This document shows, in pieces, positions 48,701 through 60,034 of a stretch of 64,000 bases of DNA. Position 1 is the stretch's first letter; every line of letters begins with the position of its first letter. Both the position numbers and the translations under genes were made by a program. Under the pieces are notes generated by a model that was not told the DNA's origin, ran no database searches, and saw only the letters and a list, made by a program, of their open reading frames with translations. This DNA is from Primula veris (Eukaryota; Streptophyta; Magnoliopsida; Ericales; Primulaceae), in assembly GCA_963682055.1 (NCBI GenBank), contig OY821742.1, positions 322,501-386,500 on the forward strand, written 5' to 3'.

Positions 48701-51700
48701 CAAACTGAAGAGAATATTTCTACACCTGAGCCTGTAACTCCACCAGTTTGTAACCAAAATTTAGGTCTCATACCATCTAGCGGTGAGAACGGCCTTGCTG
48801 AATATTCTGAAAAAACAAATGGCGATACTTATTTACATGTTGACCGGACGAATTTCAGCACTGTTAAAGATGATGCTGGAAATGGATCAGTTGCACAGGT
48901 TCTTTAACTCTCTCTGTTAATTCTTTTGAGTCAAGTTTAGCTTTGGGTTTAGTGTATGAGCCAAGGGGCATTGTTGGTAGATTTTATGTAGCGGGAACAG
49001 AGTTACCCTTAGTTAGCAGTTCAGTTATTTAACTGTTCTAATGGGATTGTCTGGTTGCAGCTGTTAAACAGATTAGCCGATTTCTTAGAGTTATAAAATG
49101 TGGATTCATGGACCTTAAAGTCTTTAACTTTTTCAGCCTGAAAAATCAGAGATTTTTTAGAATTTAAGCCGTTGAATCAAATGCAGACCAGCTTTTAAGC
49201 AAAGAACCAAAAGAAGCCTAGCTTTAAAGATGAATGAAACAAGGCCTTACCTTACCCATATTTTCCACCTAAATGATGCAGTTAGTACGGTCTACACTAA
49301 CTATTAACGATTGTGTTTTTTGAATATAGTATGTTCTAGCTGTATTCTATGGAGTGGTCCATCCTAATTACAGGACCATTTCTCACTTTTTTATACTACG
49401 ATTAATGTAGAGGATTAGACTAAACACTGAATTCTATACATTTTTTGAGCTGTCGCAAAACATGGTATATAGATAGTACTAGAGCATTTTTATCTTGCAA
49501 ACAATTGTCCCCCTTTACACTCTTAGGCTGTCAAAGCTTCAAGTCATTTATTGTTCTCTCTTGATTTCACTGATTCAGCAGGATTACGATCTAGACTCAG
49601 TGTGGGGAATGTTTGATGATTCGGTTATGGGGTCAGCAGGTAGTGATGGCAAAATATTTTCCCCTTTGCACAAGCAGATGCAAGCTGAGCTTGGTTCATA
49701 TAATTTCCATTGCCCTGTCGGTAGTAATAACGTGGACCAAGATTTTAAGCCAATCCAGCATCCGTACGGGACGAATTATGAAGAAGATATGAACGAGTTC
49801 TTGGATTCCATCCTGGTTACGTCTAATGAGCCCATATTTGAAAATTCTTTCTGTCACACGAATTCAGCCCTGGAAAGTAATTCCCCTCAATATATTAATA
49901 TCATTGAGAGCGTCTCTACGAAGGACACTGGATCGTGTAGTGAGTCAGATGTGGAAAATGCCCAACCCGAGGTACAGTGAAATCCTTGATATTTGCTCGG
50001 GGAAATATCATTTTTGTACATCAATGGCTTCTAACATTTCGTACGCCATACTATCAAGTTTCGCAATTTAGTTCTACACAAAATCTCACAATTGGTACTC
50101 CATCCTTTAATAATTGATAATTTAAACGTTAATCTCACAATTAGTACACCGACCTATCAAATTCACGAGTGCATACAATTTAAAATTTAACCTGGTGTAT
50201 TAAGTGCTGGATTTTATGTAAAATCGGTGTTTAGCACACCAACTTGATCACCTGGTACGTACTGAGTGCATTTGAGTTTCCATTCATAATTCAGCGTTCT
50301 AAATGTTAGATTTAGTGTAGATCGGTGACTAAATTCAGATAGTTAATAATATAGTGTATTGCTTCAAATCTGAAATTTAGGTAAAGCGAATTATTAAAGT
50401 GACATTTCCCTTATTTTACTAAATAATGGCTTTGAGAGTTCCCTATTAAAAATTTAAAACTCACAACTCCACGAACTCTTTATCTTGATATGGTTTTGAG
50501 TAATAAGATATGCCAGCATAATCTTGTTTTCATTTTATACTCCAGCTTGATACTAATGGTGAAGTTTGTGATTTGTTTGTGATTTGTTTGATCAGTTGAA
50601 AGTGGGGCAGGCTAGATGTGGTTTTGGTATAAACAACAATGAACAGGCGAGAGATTTTGTACAATTTCAGTCTCTTGATGAATCTCTTCTAGCTTTTGGC
50701 CAACAGTACAATTTGTTCCATAATAGCCCAGAAGAATCGAGCTGTATTAGCAACGTTGGTGAAGATGATACTTTTGGAACTGGAATAAAGATTAGAACTC
50801 GCCAACCCAGAAATTTACCAAATTTAGAGAATGTTATGGGGTCACAAGGGTCTGCACGGAGAAGAATAAGATTGCAAAAGGAACTTCAGATTGGATCTTT
50901 TGATTGCAAGTCCAGAAAATTAAGAAATGAAGAAGAGAAATTGGAAAATAAACCAACTTTGGTTAAGGTGCGAACTCTGAACTTATTTGTTCTGATTGTG
51001 CCAAAATTAATCTCCGTATATGAATTAGTGTCGCCTATCATTTCACATGATAGTTCAAAAACTTGAAATTAGTTAATTGCAGGATTTTTTTCTACAGCAT
51101 TCTTTATGCGTATTCTTCTAAAGAATTATAATCACTGTTACTTAAACTGGTGTATATATTCTGGTTGAGAATTCATCATCCTTGTGATTCTCCACAGCTC
51201 CCTTTACTGAATGGTATCCAAGTATCGAGTAGTCTCATACTACAATTGAATTGAGTTTTGGGTACTTATATCGAAGCTGTACACATGGGAAGTTTTGACG
51301 TATTATTCTAAAATGTGACAATCTGCTCTTAAAATAAGCTGTGCATTGTAAGAGACTTTGCGGAGCTTTGTAGACCTTTGTATATCTAGACATCTTCTTG
51401 TCTAATGGAAATAGAATCTCATCCTAAATTGGGCTACACCGTCTTTGTTTTTCTTTTGGATTGTTATATAATATTAATGTTGATTTTACGTGTTTAAAAC
51501 TCAGCCTGATTGGTGATAATTTGCAGGCCAAAGAAGTCGAGGAGCATGCTGACGATGGTGAGAGTCAGGTCAGCAAATCTTCCATCAGGCCCAAAGAACC
51601 AAGTTGTTTCTCTTCAACATTGAAATATCCTCGTACTTTACCTTGGTTCTTGTCATCTACTTATATGCGGAGGGGTCTTCTGGTTTTAGGCTTTTCCATT

Positions 51701-51736
51701 GCCATTGTGGTTATGTGGGTAGTTGGATATGCCTAA
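45769..51736 (+). CDS. membrane-tethered NAC transcription factor (NTL type)
   Basis: I read six exons: 45769-45943, 48211-48494, 48626-48898, 49582-49971, 50596-50967 and 51527-51736, giving about 567 residues. The NAC domain (residues ~10-165) has [80 protein letters not shown] and a fifth subdomain ending [13 protein letters not shown] long acidic, disordered region follows. The last 21 residues, [21 protein letters not shown], form one hydrophobic helix, so the factor is expected to sit in the ER or plasma membrane and to be released by proteolysis under stress, as known for NTL proteins. Intron 1 is 2267 bp and filled with a degenerate minisatellite. The exon 4 acceptor is a CAGCAG tandem site (one optional Gln). 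Confidence 0.9.
46095..47530 (+). repeat. degenerate minisatellite in NAC intron 1
   Basis: About 15 diverged copies of a 55-80-base unit: TGAGACTGTATACTAATTGC, then TTGATTTTAG-like, then GATCAAATTAGTTCCTTAAC. They start near 46098, 46160, 46215, 46433, 46500, 46583, 46635, 46720, 46944, 47007, 47073, 47140, 47190, 47440 and 47502. CT microsatellites and a MITE interrupt the array. Confidence 0.75.
47229..47411. mobile_element. MITE inside the NAC intron 1 minisatellite
   Basis: The left end CGAGTAACACTA, ACCGGGTCTAC, GGGTGTGGCAACCA is mirrored by the right end (reversed CGAGAAACACTT, ACCGGGTCTAC, GGGTGTGACAACCA). The arms are about 52 bp. The target duplication is not clear because it sits in repeats containing TTGATTTT on both sides. 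Confidence 0.65.
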
Positions 51737-54111
51737 AAGTCTGAATTTGATGATAGATGGCACCATCTGTTTTCTGTATATTTTGACCCATGGTTGGTAT
51801 AGTAGTCCGTGTTTAGGCCATGGATTCGGGAATGGTTTGTGTTTATAGTTTGTTTCTCTTTATAGGACGAGAGATTTTTTAAATAACTTTAGATTCTGAT
51901 GTAAATGTTGGGAGATATTGGACCGAATCGTTAGAACTTATGACTTGTATTAGCTTTTGGAGAACTTCAAGTAACTTCTAAGTTTTGCTTTACTTCCAAG
52001 TAACCAAATTTGTTTTGAGAATGCTGTTACCATTACTTGCTCGAGTCTGTTTCATTACAGGTATGATCGATTATCAAGTTATTATGCCCTTTCAGTTTAA
52101 CCTAGTATGATCTTTTTGGAGCAGTTCCTATTTAGCTTCAATAATTCATATATGGCACTACTATACAAGTATACAACTAACAATCATATTCATATATGTA
52201 TATTATAGATCAGTAGCTGCTGCTAGACATACTTTCTTGGTAGTTCGTCGTTAAATCCATTGTTTTGTGAAACATAAAGCATCATGAATGTAGGTTTTGG
52301 CATTCGAAATTGGACCTTAAGTTGCAGCGGCTGAATTTCTTGATCATCGGATTTCTTGAATTTCTCAGCCACTGCAGCAACTCGCTATCGTTTGAAATTG
52401 GGTCCAAATTGACTTGCTTTAGCTTTGGTTGGACCCCTAAACATGTGTGACTAAATCTTCCAAATTGTTTCCTTCACCTTTTTCCCTGTATTTATAAGAA
52501 ACGTCAATTTATTTAGACACAATTCACAGTCTGCATGTGCATCTACATGTTCTCTAGTCAAGAAAACATGTGTGCTTTTTTCCTTTTTTGATAACGTGTT
52601 TTATTATATTTGGCACTTTTTCGTTAAATTTGGACTGGGATAACACATGAAAGATTAGGTACATCGCCAAATTCGGACAGCCACCATTATCTGTAAGAAT
52701 TGGCAGGTAACTGAGGCCAATAAAGACCTTGTGAAATAAACCAACTATATAGTACTATCTTTTACCCCAACCAAATAAATTTGTCATAGTAATACTTTCT
52801 TTTCTACCTATTTGAACAAAATAGTTATGCTTCAAAAAAAAGTCAAGAGTTGCTAAATGTCCCGAGTTTTCTGTCCGAATAATTCCAATTTGGCTTGGAT
52901 TCATCCGTGCAAAGGCCTGACCTTCTACACTCCATTCCAGATACTGATCAGGCCCGGCCTTCCGGAATTTTTTGCATTTCTCCGAAGAAAATTGATCCCT
53001 AGTAAAATTAGCAAGATCTAAAGTTGGCTATAATGTTTATTTTCTCCTCATTTTACCTTTGAAATGTTGTGGTAAACTAGAACATGCAGTTGAGACGATA
53101 CAAACGCAGTATGGTAGCCCATGCAATGATTTTTGATATGTCAATAGTCGAGAGACCACCAAAATATTTCGAGACCCATTTTAGATTCCACTTTATACAA
53201 ACAAAACACAGAAGCAGCTAAATACAATGCACTCGCACCTTAATATGTTACAATTGAAATTTCTAGTCCCATAATGCAGGGTGATTATTATCATATTGGC
53301 TTTTTAGCTAAAAAAAAATATAAACCAAACCATATTTTCAATTTGAATTTGTGGCCAAATATTGGATTCCAAGCCATGACGCTAATAAAACATGACACAT
53401 ATTGGCATTTAAAATCTAAAAATATATACCAATTTTCTAGTAAACCGTTTGCTATAAGATAAAGACCTAAATTAGATACTTGTGTAATTGCAATTAAACC
53501 AAATGGGGTGTAAAAGGCAAAAGTTTAGGTAAAATTGATTGGTGGTTGAGTAGGATTGCTTTGTACTGAGACCATTACAAATCAAGTATATATATTGTTA
53601 GTGCTAACCTTGTCATACCATAACGTTATGGGTCCCCATATTACTTAGCTTCCCGTTATTTACCATATCTCACCTATTACAAATTAAAAACAATTAATGA
53701 GTATATGTAGAAAATCAGAAATTATTCGAAATAAGGCAAAAGCTAAAGGGTGACTATATTATATATATATATATACCCCCTATAGGCAATTAAAGTACTG
53801 CAAAATAAAAAGCATGTTAAAGAAAAGCTTCCTAAACACTTCTGACAACTACTTTACATCCTTTCCCCAAAATTTTGAGTTAAATCGCTCGTTGCTTGAT
53901 TCTGAATGAATATTGGCGTAAAAATGTCACGATCGCACCGTTCTGTTAATACTTTTAATTAATATAAGCAGTGCAGATTGTTATAGTTTAGTGCACAATT
54001 ACATGTTGATGATATTATTAGAAGGGCTAAACGTAACTCAAAATCCTTTTTGAAATGCACATTTTCTAGGCTGGAATTTGGCTTTTGTTGATATCATCAT
54101 AAACCTAATAT
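51737..54111. other. intergenic downstream of the NAC gene
   Basis: The first ~300 bases are probably 3' untranslated. I see no further gene; the short frame at 53274-53462 has no supporting feature. Confidence 0.4.
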
Positions 54112-54116
54112 ATTAT

Positions 54117-54510
54117 TGTTGAAATTATAAGTTGTTTGGTTTTATTTGGTCCATTAGTTTATTTTTGTTGGGCTAATAAGTTTTTTGGGCTTCTATGTAA
54201 TTAGAATAAGCTAGCCCAATTTCTATATTATTCTACAAGTTCTAAAAGTATCTAGAATAGTCCTTGAGTAGAATATTATAAAGAATATGCTTAGAAAATT
54301 CTAGAGACGATTTTGGACCGTCAGATTGTTTTGATCTCCACCGTTGTTTGTGGTGGAGAAATAGTATAAATATGTGGTACTTCCACCATTTGTATCACAA
54401 CCAAAAAAAAGAAGAAAAAATATATATAAAAAGTTTTTTTTCCCCTTTTATATTTCGGTTCGTGTGTTTTCGTTTTTAACCTTCCCGATCCCTTTAAATA
54501 CTTTCCAACA
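54117..54510 (+). repeat. 5' LTR of Copia element B
   Basis: 394 bp, from TGTTGAAATT to TTTCCAACA. A TATA-like motif (AGTATAAATATG) lies near 54362-54373. Confidence 0.93.
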
Positions 54511-54511
54511 G

Positions 54512-54524
54512 TGGTATCAGAGCC
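54512..54524 (+). promoter_or_regulatory. primer binding site (initiator tRNA-Met) of element B
   Basis: TGGTATCAGAGCC begins one base after the 5' LTR and is complementary to the 3' end of plant initiator tRNA-Met. Confidence 0.92.
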
Positions 54525-54537
54525 TGTCGGTCCCAAA

Positions 54538-57500
54538 ATGGCCGGAGGTATGACCCCCTTCATCCCCACACTTAAGAAGGATTTTTACGATAATTGGAAC
54601 ATACGAATGAAAGTGTTCCTCGGTTCCCAAGACGTATGGGAAATCGTAGAGAGCGGGTATGACGAACCTGGAGTAGGCGCCACCCAAACTCAAGCCCAAA
54701 GGGAGACGTTGAAGGAATTGAAGAAGAAGGATCGGAAGGCTCTCACCATCACCCATCAAGCTTTGGATGAAGTGATGTTTCAAAAGGTGGCGTGTGCAAC
54801 CACGAGTAAACAAGCGTGGGATATCTTGGAAAACTCTTTTAAAGGAGTTGACAAGGTGAAAAAGGTTCGACTACAAACCTTACGTGGTGATTTTGAGGCG
54901 TTACGTATGAAAGCCTCTGAATCGGTTGACGACTATTTTTCTCGAGTTCAAACGGTCGTCAATCAAATGAAAAGATGCGGAGAAGATTTAGATGACACTC
55001 GTGTTGTCGAAAAAATTCTACGGTCTTTAGATTCTAAGTGGGATTATATTGTTGTGGCCATCGAGGAATCTAAAGACGTAAAATCTATGACCGTGGATCA
55101 ACTTTTGGGCTCGCTCCAAGCCCATGAAGACAAACTCAACAAAAGAGTTGTCAAAGAAGAGCCGCTCGAACAAGCTCTCCAAACGAAGTTTAGCATGAAC
55201 AAGAAAAGTTTTGGCAACCCGAAAAGTCAACGAGGAAGAGGCCGAGGTCAAAGTTATGGCCGAGGTGGTTACAACTATTTCGAAAAGGAAGAAAGGAGAC
55301 AAAACTCTTACCCGACGAGAGGCCGTGGAAGAGGGGGAAATTTTAATCAAAGTGGGAAACCGAGGTATGATAAATCTCAAATAAAATGTTATAATTGTCA
55401 AAAATTTGGTCATTACGCTTCAGAGTGTAGATCCGGTTCTAATAAAGTTGAGGAAAGGTCCAATTTTGCTAAAGAAAATGATGAGCGGTCTACACTTTTA
55501 TTTGCGCATAAAGGAAATGAAAATGGAGAAAATAATACGTGGTATTTAGACACGGGGGCTAGCAACCATATGTGCGGAAATAAAAATATATTTACCGAGC
55601 TTGATGAAACGGTAAATGGGGATATATATTTTGGTGATGAATCTAAAATTCCGGTAAAAGGAAAAGGGAAAGTTTTAATCCAATTGAAAAATGGAGAAAA
55701 TGATTTTATCTCAAATGTTTATTATGCGCCAAATATGAAATCTAATATTTTGAGTTTGCGACAACTTTTGGAAAAAGGCTATGATATCCATATGAAGAAT
55801 CTTAGTCTTTTATTACGAGATAAAAATGGAAATTTGGTTGCAAAAGTCCCGATGTCGAAAAATAGAACGTTTTCGTTGAAAATAAATAATGGTGGGGCTA
55901 AATGTTTGAAAGCGTGTTTTAAAGAAAAAACGTGGCTTTGGAATTTGAGATTTGGCCATCTTAATTTTGGGGGATTAAAGTTGTTGAGTAATAAAAATAT
56001 GGTGAAAGGTCTACCCCATATCGATCATGTTGATGAACTATGTGAAGGAAGCAAGTACAAGAGCTAAAAGGCCGTTAGAACTTGTACATACAGATATTTG
56101 CGGCCCTATTAAGCCAAGTTCTCTCGGAAAAAGTAATTATTTTGCCCTTTTTATTGATGATTTTAGTCGAAAGACTTGGGCTTATTTTTTGAAACAAAAA
56201 TCCGATGTTTTTGATGCTTTCAAAAAATTTAAAGCACTTGTTGAAAATGAAAGCGGCCAAAAAATAAAGGCTATGAGATCGGATCGAGGGGGAGAATTTA
56301 CCTTGAATGATTTTGAAAAATATTGTGAAGAAAATGGAATCTTTCGTCCTTTGACGGTTCCTTATACCCCACAACAAAACGGGGTTGTTGAAAGAAAAAA
56401 TCGATCTCTTTTAAATATGGCCCGTAGCATGCTTAAAAGTAAAAATGTTCCAAAAGAGTTTTGGGCCGAAGCGGTTGATAGTGCGGTTTATCTATCGAAC
56501 CGTTCCCCGTCTCGAAGTGTTTGGGGTAAAACCCCCGAAGAAGCATGGAGCGAAAGAAAGCCGGTTATATCTCATTTGAGAGTTTTTGGGAGCATTGCGT
56601 ATGTTCATGTCCCGGACCAAAAAAGGTCCAAACTAGATGATAAAAGCGAAAAGTTTATTTTCATCGGTTACGATTCGAGGGCGAAAGGCTATAAGCTATA
56701 TAATCCGGACAATGGAAAATTTGTCGTGAGCCGAGATGTTGAATTCGATGAAGAGGGAACATGAGAATGGTACAAAACGGATGAAGACTATGATTTTTTC
56801 CCTTATTATAGCGATGAAGATGATGAGCAAGTTGAAAGAGAAGAAGAGTCAAATACTCCACCTTCATCACCCCAATCACAAGGCCAAGTATCCCCGATTG
56901 ATGAAAGTTTGAGCGAAAGACCACCGCGTTACCGGACCTTACAAGAGTTATACGAGGTAACCGAACCTATTGATAATATTACTCTTTTTTGTCTATTTGC
57001 AGGGTGTGAACCTATAGGTCTTGGAGAAGCAATGCAAAATAAAAATTGGAGGAATGTCATGGATGAAGAAATGAACTCGATAATAAAAAATGATACATGG
57101 GAATTGGCGGATTTACCGAAAGGCCACAAAGCTATTGGCGCTAAGTGGGTTTATAAGGAGAAAAAGAATGCAAGAGGAGAAACCGAAAAATATAAAGAAA
57201 GGTTGGTCGCAAAAGGATACAACCAAAAGGCCGGCATCGATTATGACGAAGTATTCGCTCCCGTAGCCCGTCTTGAAACTATAAGATTTTTAATTTCTTT
57301 AGCCGCTCAAAATAAATGGAAAATAAATCAAATGGATGTGAAATCGGCATTTTTAAATGGCAACTTAGAAGAAGAAGTTTATTTGCATCAACCACCGGGT
57401 TATGAAATTAAAGGGCATGAAAATAAAGTTTTAAAATTGAAAAAAGCGCTTTACGGTTTAAAACAAGCCCCCGAGCTTGGAATACTAGGATTGATAAGTA

Positions 57501-58539
57501 TTTCCAAGAAAATGATTTTATAAAATGTCCCCATGAGCATTCTATTTATGAGAAAATGGATAAAAATGGTGATGTGTTGATTGTTTGCCTTTATGTTGAT
57601 GATTTGATTTTTACGGGAAACAATCCAAAATTATTTGAGGATTTTAAAAGGGTAATGAGTTGGGAATTTGAAATGACGGATATTGGGCTTATGTCGTATT
57701 ACCTTGGAATTGAAGTGAAACAAAACGAAAAGGGAATTTTTATTTCGCAAGAAGGTTATGCAAAAAATATTCTTAAAAGGTTTAAAATGGAAGGGTGTAA
57801 GCCGATAAATACGCCGGTGGATTGCGCTACAAAGTTGTCGAAATACTTTGAAGACGAAAGTGTGGACCCAACATTTTTCAAAAGTTTAGTTGGAAGTTTA
57901 CGATACTTAACTATTACGAGACCGGATATTTTGTATGGAGTTGGTATTATAAGCCGCTATATGGAAGCTCCAACTTTGATGCATTGGAAGGCCGCGAAAC
58001 GAATCCTCCGTTATATAAAAGGTACGGTTGATTTTGGGTTGAATTATTCGTTTTCTAATAATTTTGAGTTGATTGGCTATAGTGATAGCGATTGGGGAGG
58101 CGATATAGACGATCGAAAAAGTACTAGTGGATTTGTTTTTTATATGGGGGATACGGCTTTTACTTGGAGTTCGAAAAAACAACCCATCGTGACACTTTCT
58201 ACTTGTGAAGCCGAGTATGTTGCCGCTAATTCGTGTATTTGCCATGCAATTTGGTTACGAAATTTATTGAAGGAATTGGGGATGCCACAAAATGAAGCGA
58301 CAAAAGTATTTGTTGATAATAAGTCCGCGATAGCCCTCGCTAAGAATCCCGTGTTCCATGACCGAAGTAAGCACATCGATACGCGCTATCATTTTATTCG
58401 TGAATGTATTGAAAGAAATGATTTTGAAGTGAAGTATACGAAGTCCCAATATCAAGTTGCGGATATTTTTACAAAGGCGCTCAAGTACGATGACTTTCGA
58501 AGATTGAGAAATTTGCTCGGACTTACCAAACAAGCTTAA
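54538..58539 (+). pseudogene. Copia element B Gag-Pol polyprotein, three disabling lesions
   Basis: The ATG at 54538 opens [10 protein letters not shown]. Gag has a UBN2-like core, RGG-type boxes ([21 protein letters not shown]) and a zinc knuckle [14 protein letters not shown]. Protease is [12 protein letters not shown]. The GAG-pre-integrase begins [10 protein letters not shown] but is cut short: after LCEG (about 56045) the frame is lost through a small deletion that removes the second half of the zinc finger. Integrase resumes in another frame (HTDICGPI, MRSDRGGEF, PQQNGVVERKNRS) and meets a TGA at 56762. Reverse transcriptase (YDEVFAPVARLETIR) is frameshifted near 57472 after KQAP, then continues with YVDDLIFTG and an RNase H ending at 58539 (SDSDWGGD, DNKSAIALAKN, HIDTRYHF). 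It cannot make a full polyprotein. Confidence 0.93.
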
Positions 58540-58546
58540 GGGGGAG
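58538..58546 (+). promoter_or_regulatory. polypurine tract of element B
   Basis: AAGGGGGAG abuts the TGTTGA of the 3' LTR. Confidence 0.9.
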
Positions 58547-58940
58547 TGTTGAAATTATAAATTGTTTGGTTTTATTTGGTCCATTAGTTTATTTTTGTTG
58601 GGCTAATAAGTTTTTGGGACTTCTATGTAATGAGAATAAGCTAGTCCAATTTCTATATTATTCTACAAGTTCTAAAAGTATCTAGAATAGTCCTTGAGTA
58701 GAATATTATAAAGAATATGCTTAGAAAATTCTAGAGACGATTTTGGACCGTCAGATTGTTTTGATCTCTACCGTTGTTTGTGGTGGAGAAATAGTATAAA
58801 TAGGTGGTACTTCCACCATTTGTATCACAACCAAAAAAAAGAAAAAGAAATATATATAAAAAGTTTTTTTTCCCCTTTTATATTTCGGTTCGTGTGTTTT
58901 CGTTTTTAACCTTTCCGGTCCCTTTAAATACTTTCCAACA
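58547..58940 (+). repeat. 3' LTR of Copia element B
   Basis: 394 bp, matches 54117-54510 with roughly ten substitutions or compensated indels. Confidence 0.93.
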
Positions 58941-58945
58941 ATTAT

Positions 58946-60034
58946 TAAACTTGTGGGATTCTATATATATATATATATATATATAGCTGTCCCATGCATT
59001 TCCACATAAAGAAGATACCTAAGTGAGGTAGGGTTGCTCTTTCGGTTTTGCAATATACAATGTTTCCAGTAACATTATCATGTAGAAAAGAAAAAGTGAA
59101 TTGTCCCCTGCAAAAGTTTAATTTATTTGAAATTCCTATCCTAGTGTTAGTTTGGTGTAGTAGACATTGCACGTAAACTTATACTTACTGCCCATACTAA
59201 CAATTTCCATTCACTTTTGTTGCGTATTTTTACCTTTTTCAGTGTCACTATTTTGCTTTGCTTTTCCAGTGCACCATCTATCTTCTGTTGATCCTTTTTC
59301 TAGTGTTTAGTTTATTGCGTACGTATTCTTACCCTTGTTGTCTAATATTATCTCTTTTATACTTCTCTGTTGATCCCTTTTCTAGTGTTTAGTTTATTAA
59401 TGCCTATCGCTCTTTCTTACGTTACGAATATAGAAAGATCATACCATTTGGAATGACCATAGTTATCAAAATCGACTGAAAAAAGTGAAATTAATCTCGA
59501 ACCTGAGGTACAGAATTGAAAAAAAAAAATGTGCATGAAGTGTACTAAACCTTTTAAAAGCCCAAGTAAACATGTTTAGAGGACTGCAGAATTTAGTAAC
59601 TTACCATCTGATCAAAAGAAACCTGGCAAAATGAAAAATAACACTAAAGTACGAAAAGAAACTAATTAATTTTATCTAGCTGATTTAAGTAAGAACCATC
59701 CAAATAGAATTATACATCTCCCAACTTCCCATTTCTGTTCCTTCCCATGTTCCCTTCTTTTTATTTTCAGAAAATTTTAATGAAATTAACTAACAACTTA
59801 ACCAGTGGTTAGTTAGTTAGTGGCATTGCATGTGCATAGGTATAAAAAGCTTCACTTTTTAGGAGTAATCATCGCTACCGTCCAATCTCATTTTAAATAC
59901 TTAATTTGTAAGAATATTCTTTACCGTTTGGTATTTGTATAAATAAGAAGAGTTCTTGTATCTCTTACTCCTCCTCTCTTCTATTTTTCTTTCATTGTTT
60001 CATTTTTAGAAGCAACTCATTTTTATCAAGGCCA
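58946..60034. promoter_or_regulatory. upstream region of the HIPP gene
   Basis: AT-rich, with an AT microsatellite at 58962-58985. A TATA-like GTATAAATAAGAAG lies near 59936-59949, about 90 bases before the ATG. No other gene is seen. Confidence 0.4.

Larger units (their letters stand above)
54112..58945 (+). mobile_element. complete but defective Copia LTR retrotransposon (element B)
   Basis: The element proper is 54117-58940 (4824 bp), with two 394-bp LTRs (TGTTGA...CCAACA) and 5-bp duplication ATTAT (54112-54116 and 58941-58945). It has a textbook primer site and polypurine tract and Copia domain order. By eye the LTRs differ at about ten positions (~2.5%), so it is older than element A. 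The coding region carries three lesions. Confidence 0.95.

Noticed and set aside
52320..52383. Hairpin around GCAGCGGCTGA / TCAGCCACTGC as a microRNA candidate
   Set aside because: Stem is short, with a bulge and a mismatch close to the base; well below microRNA precursor criteria.
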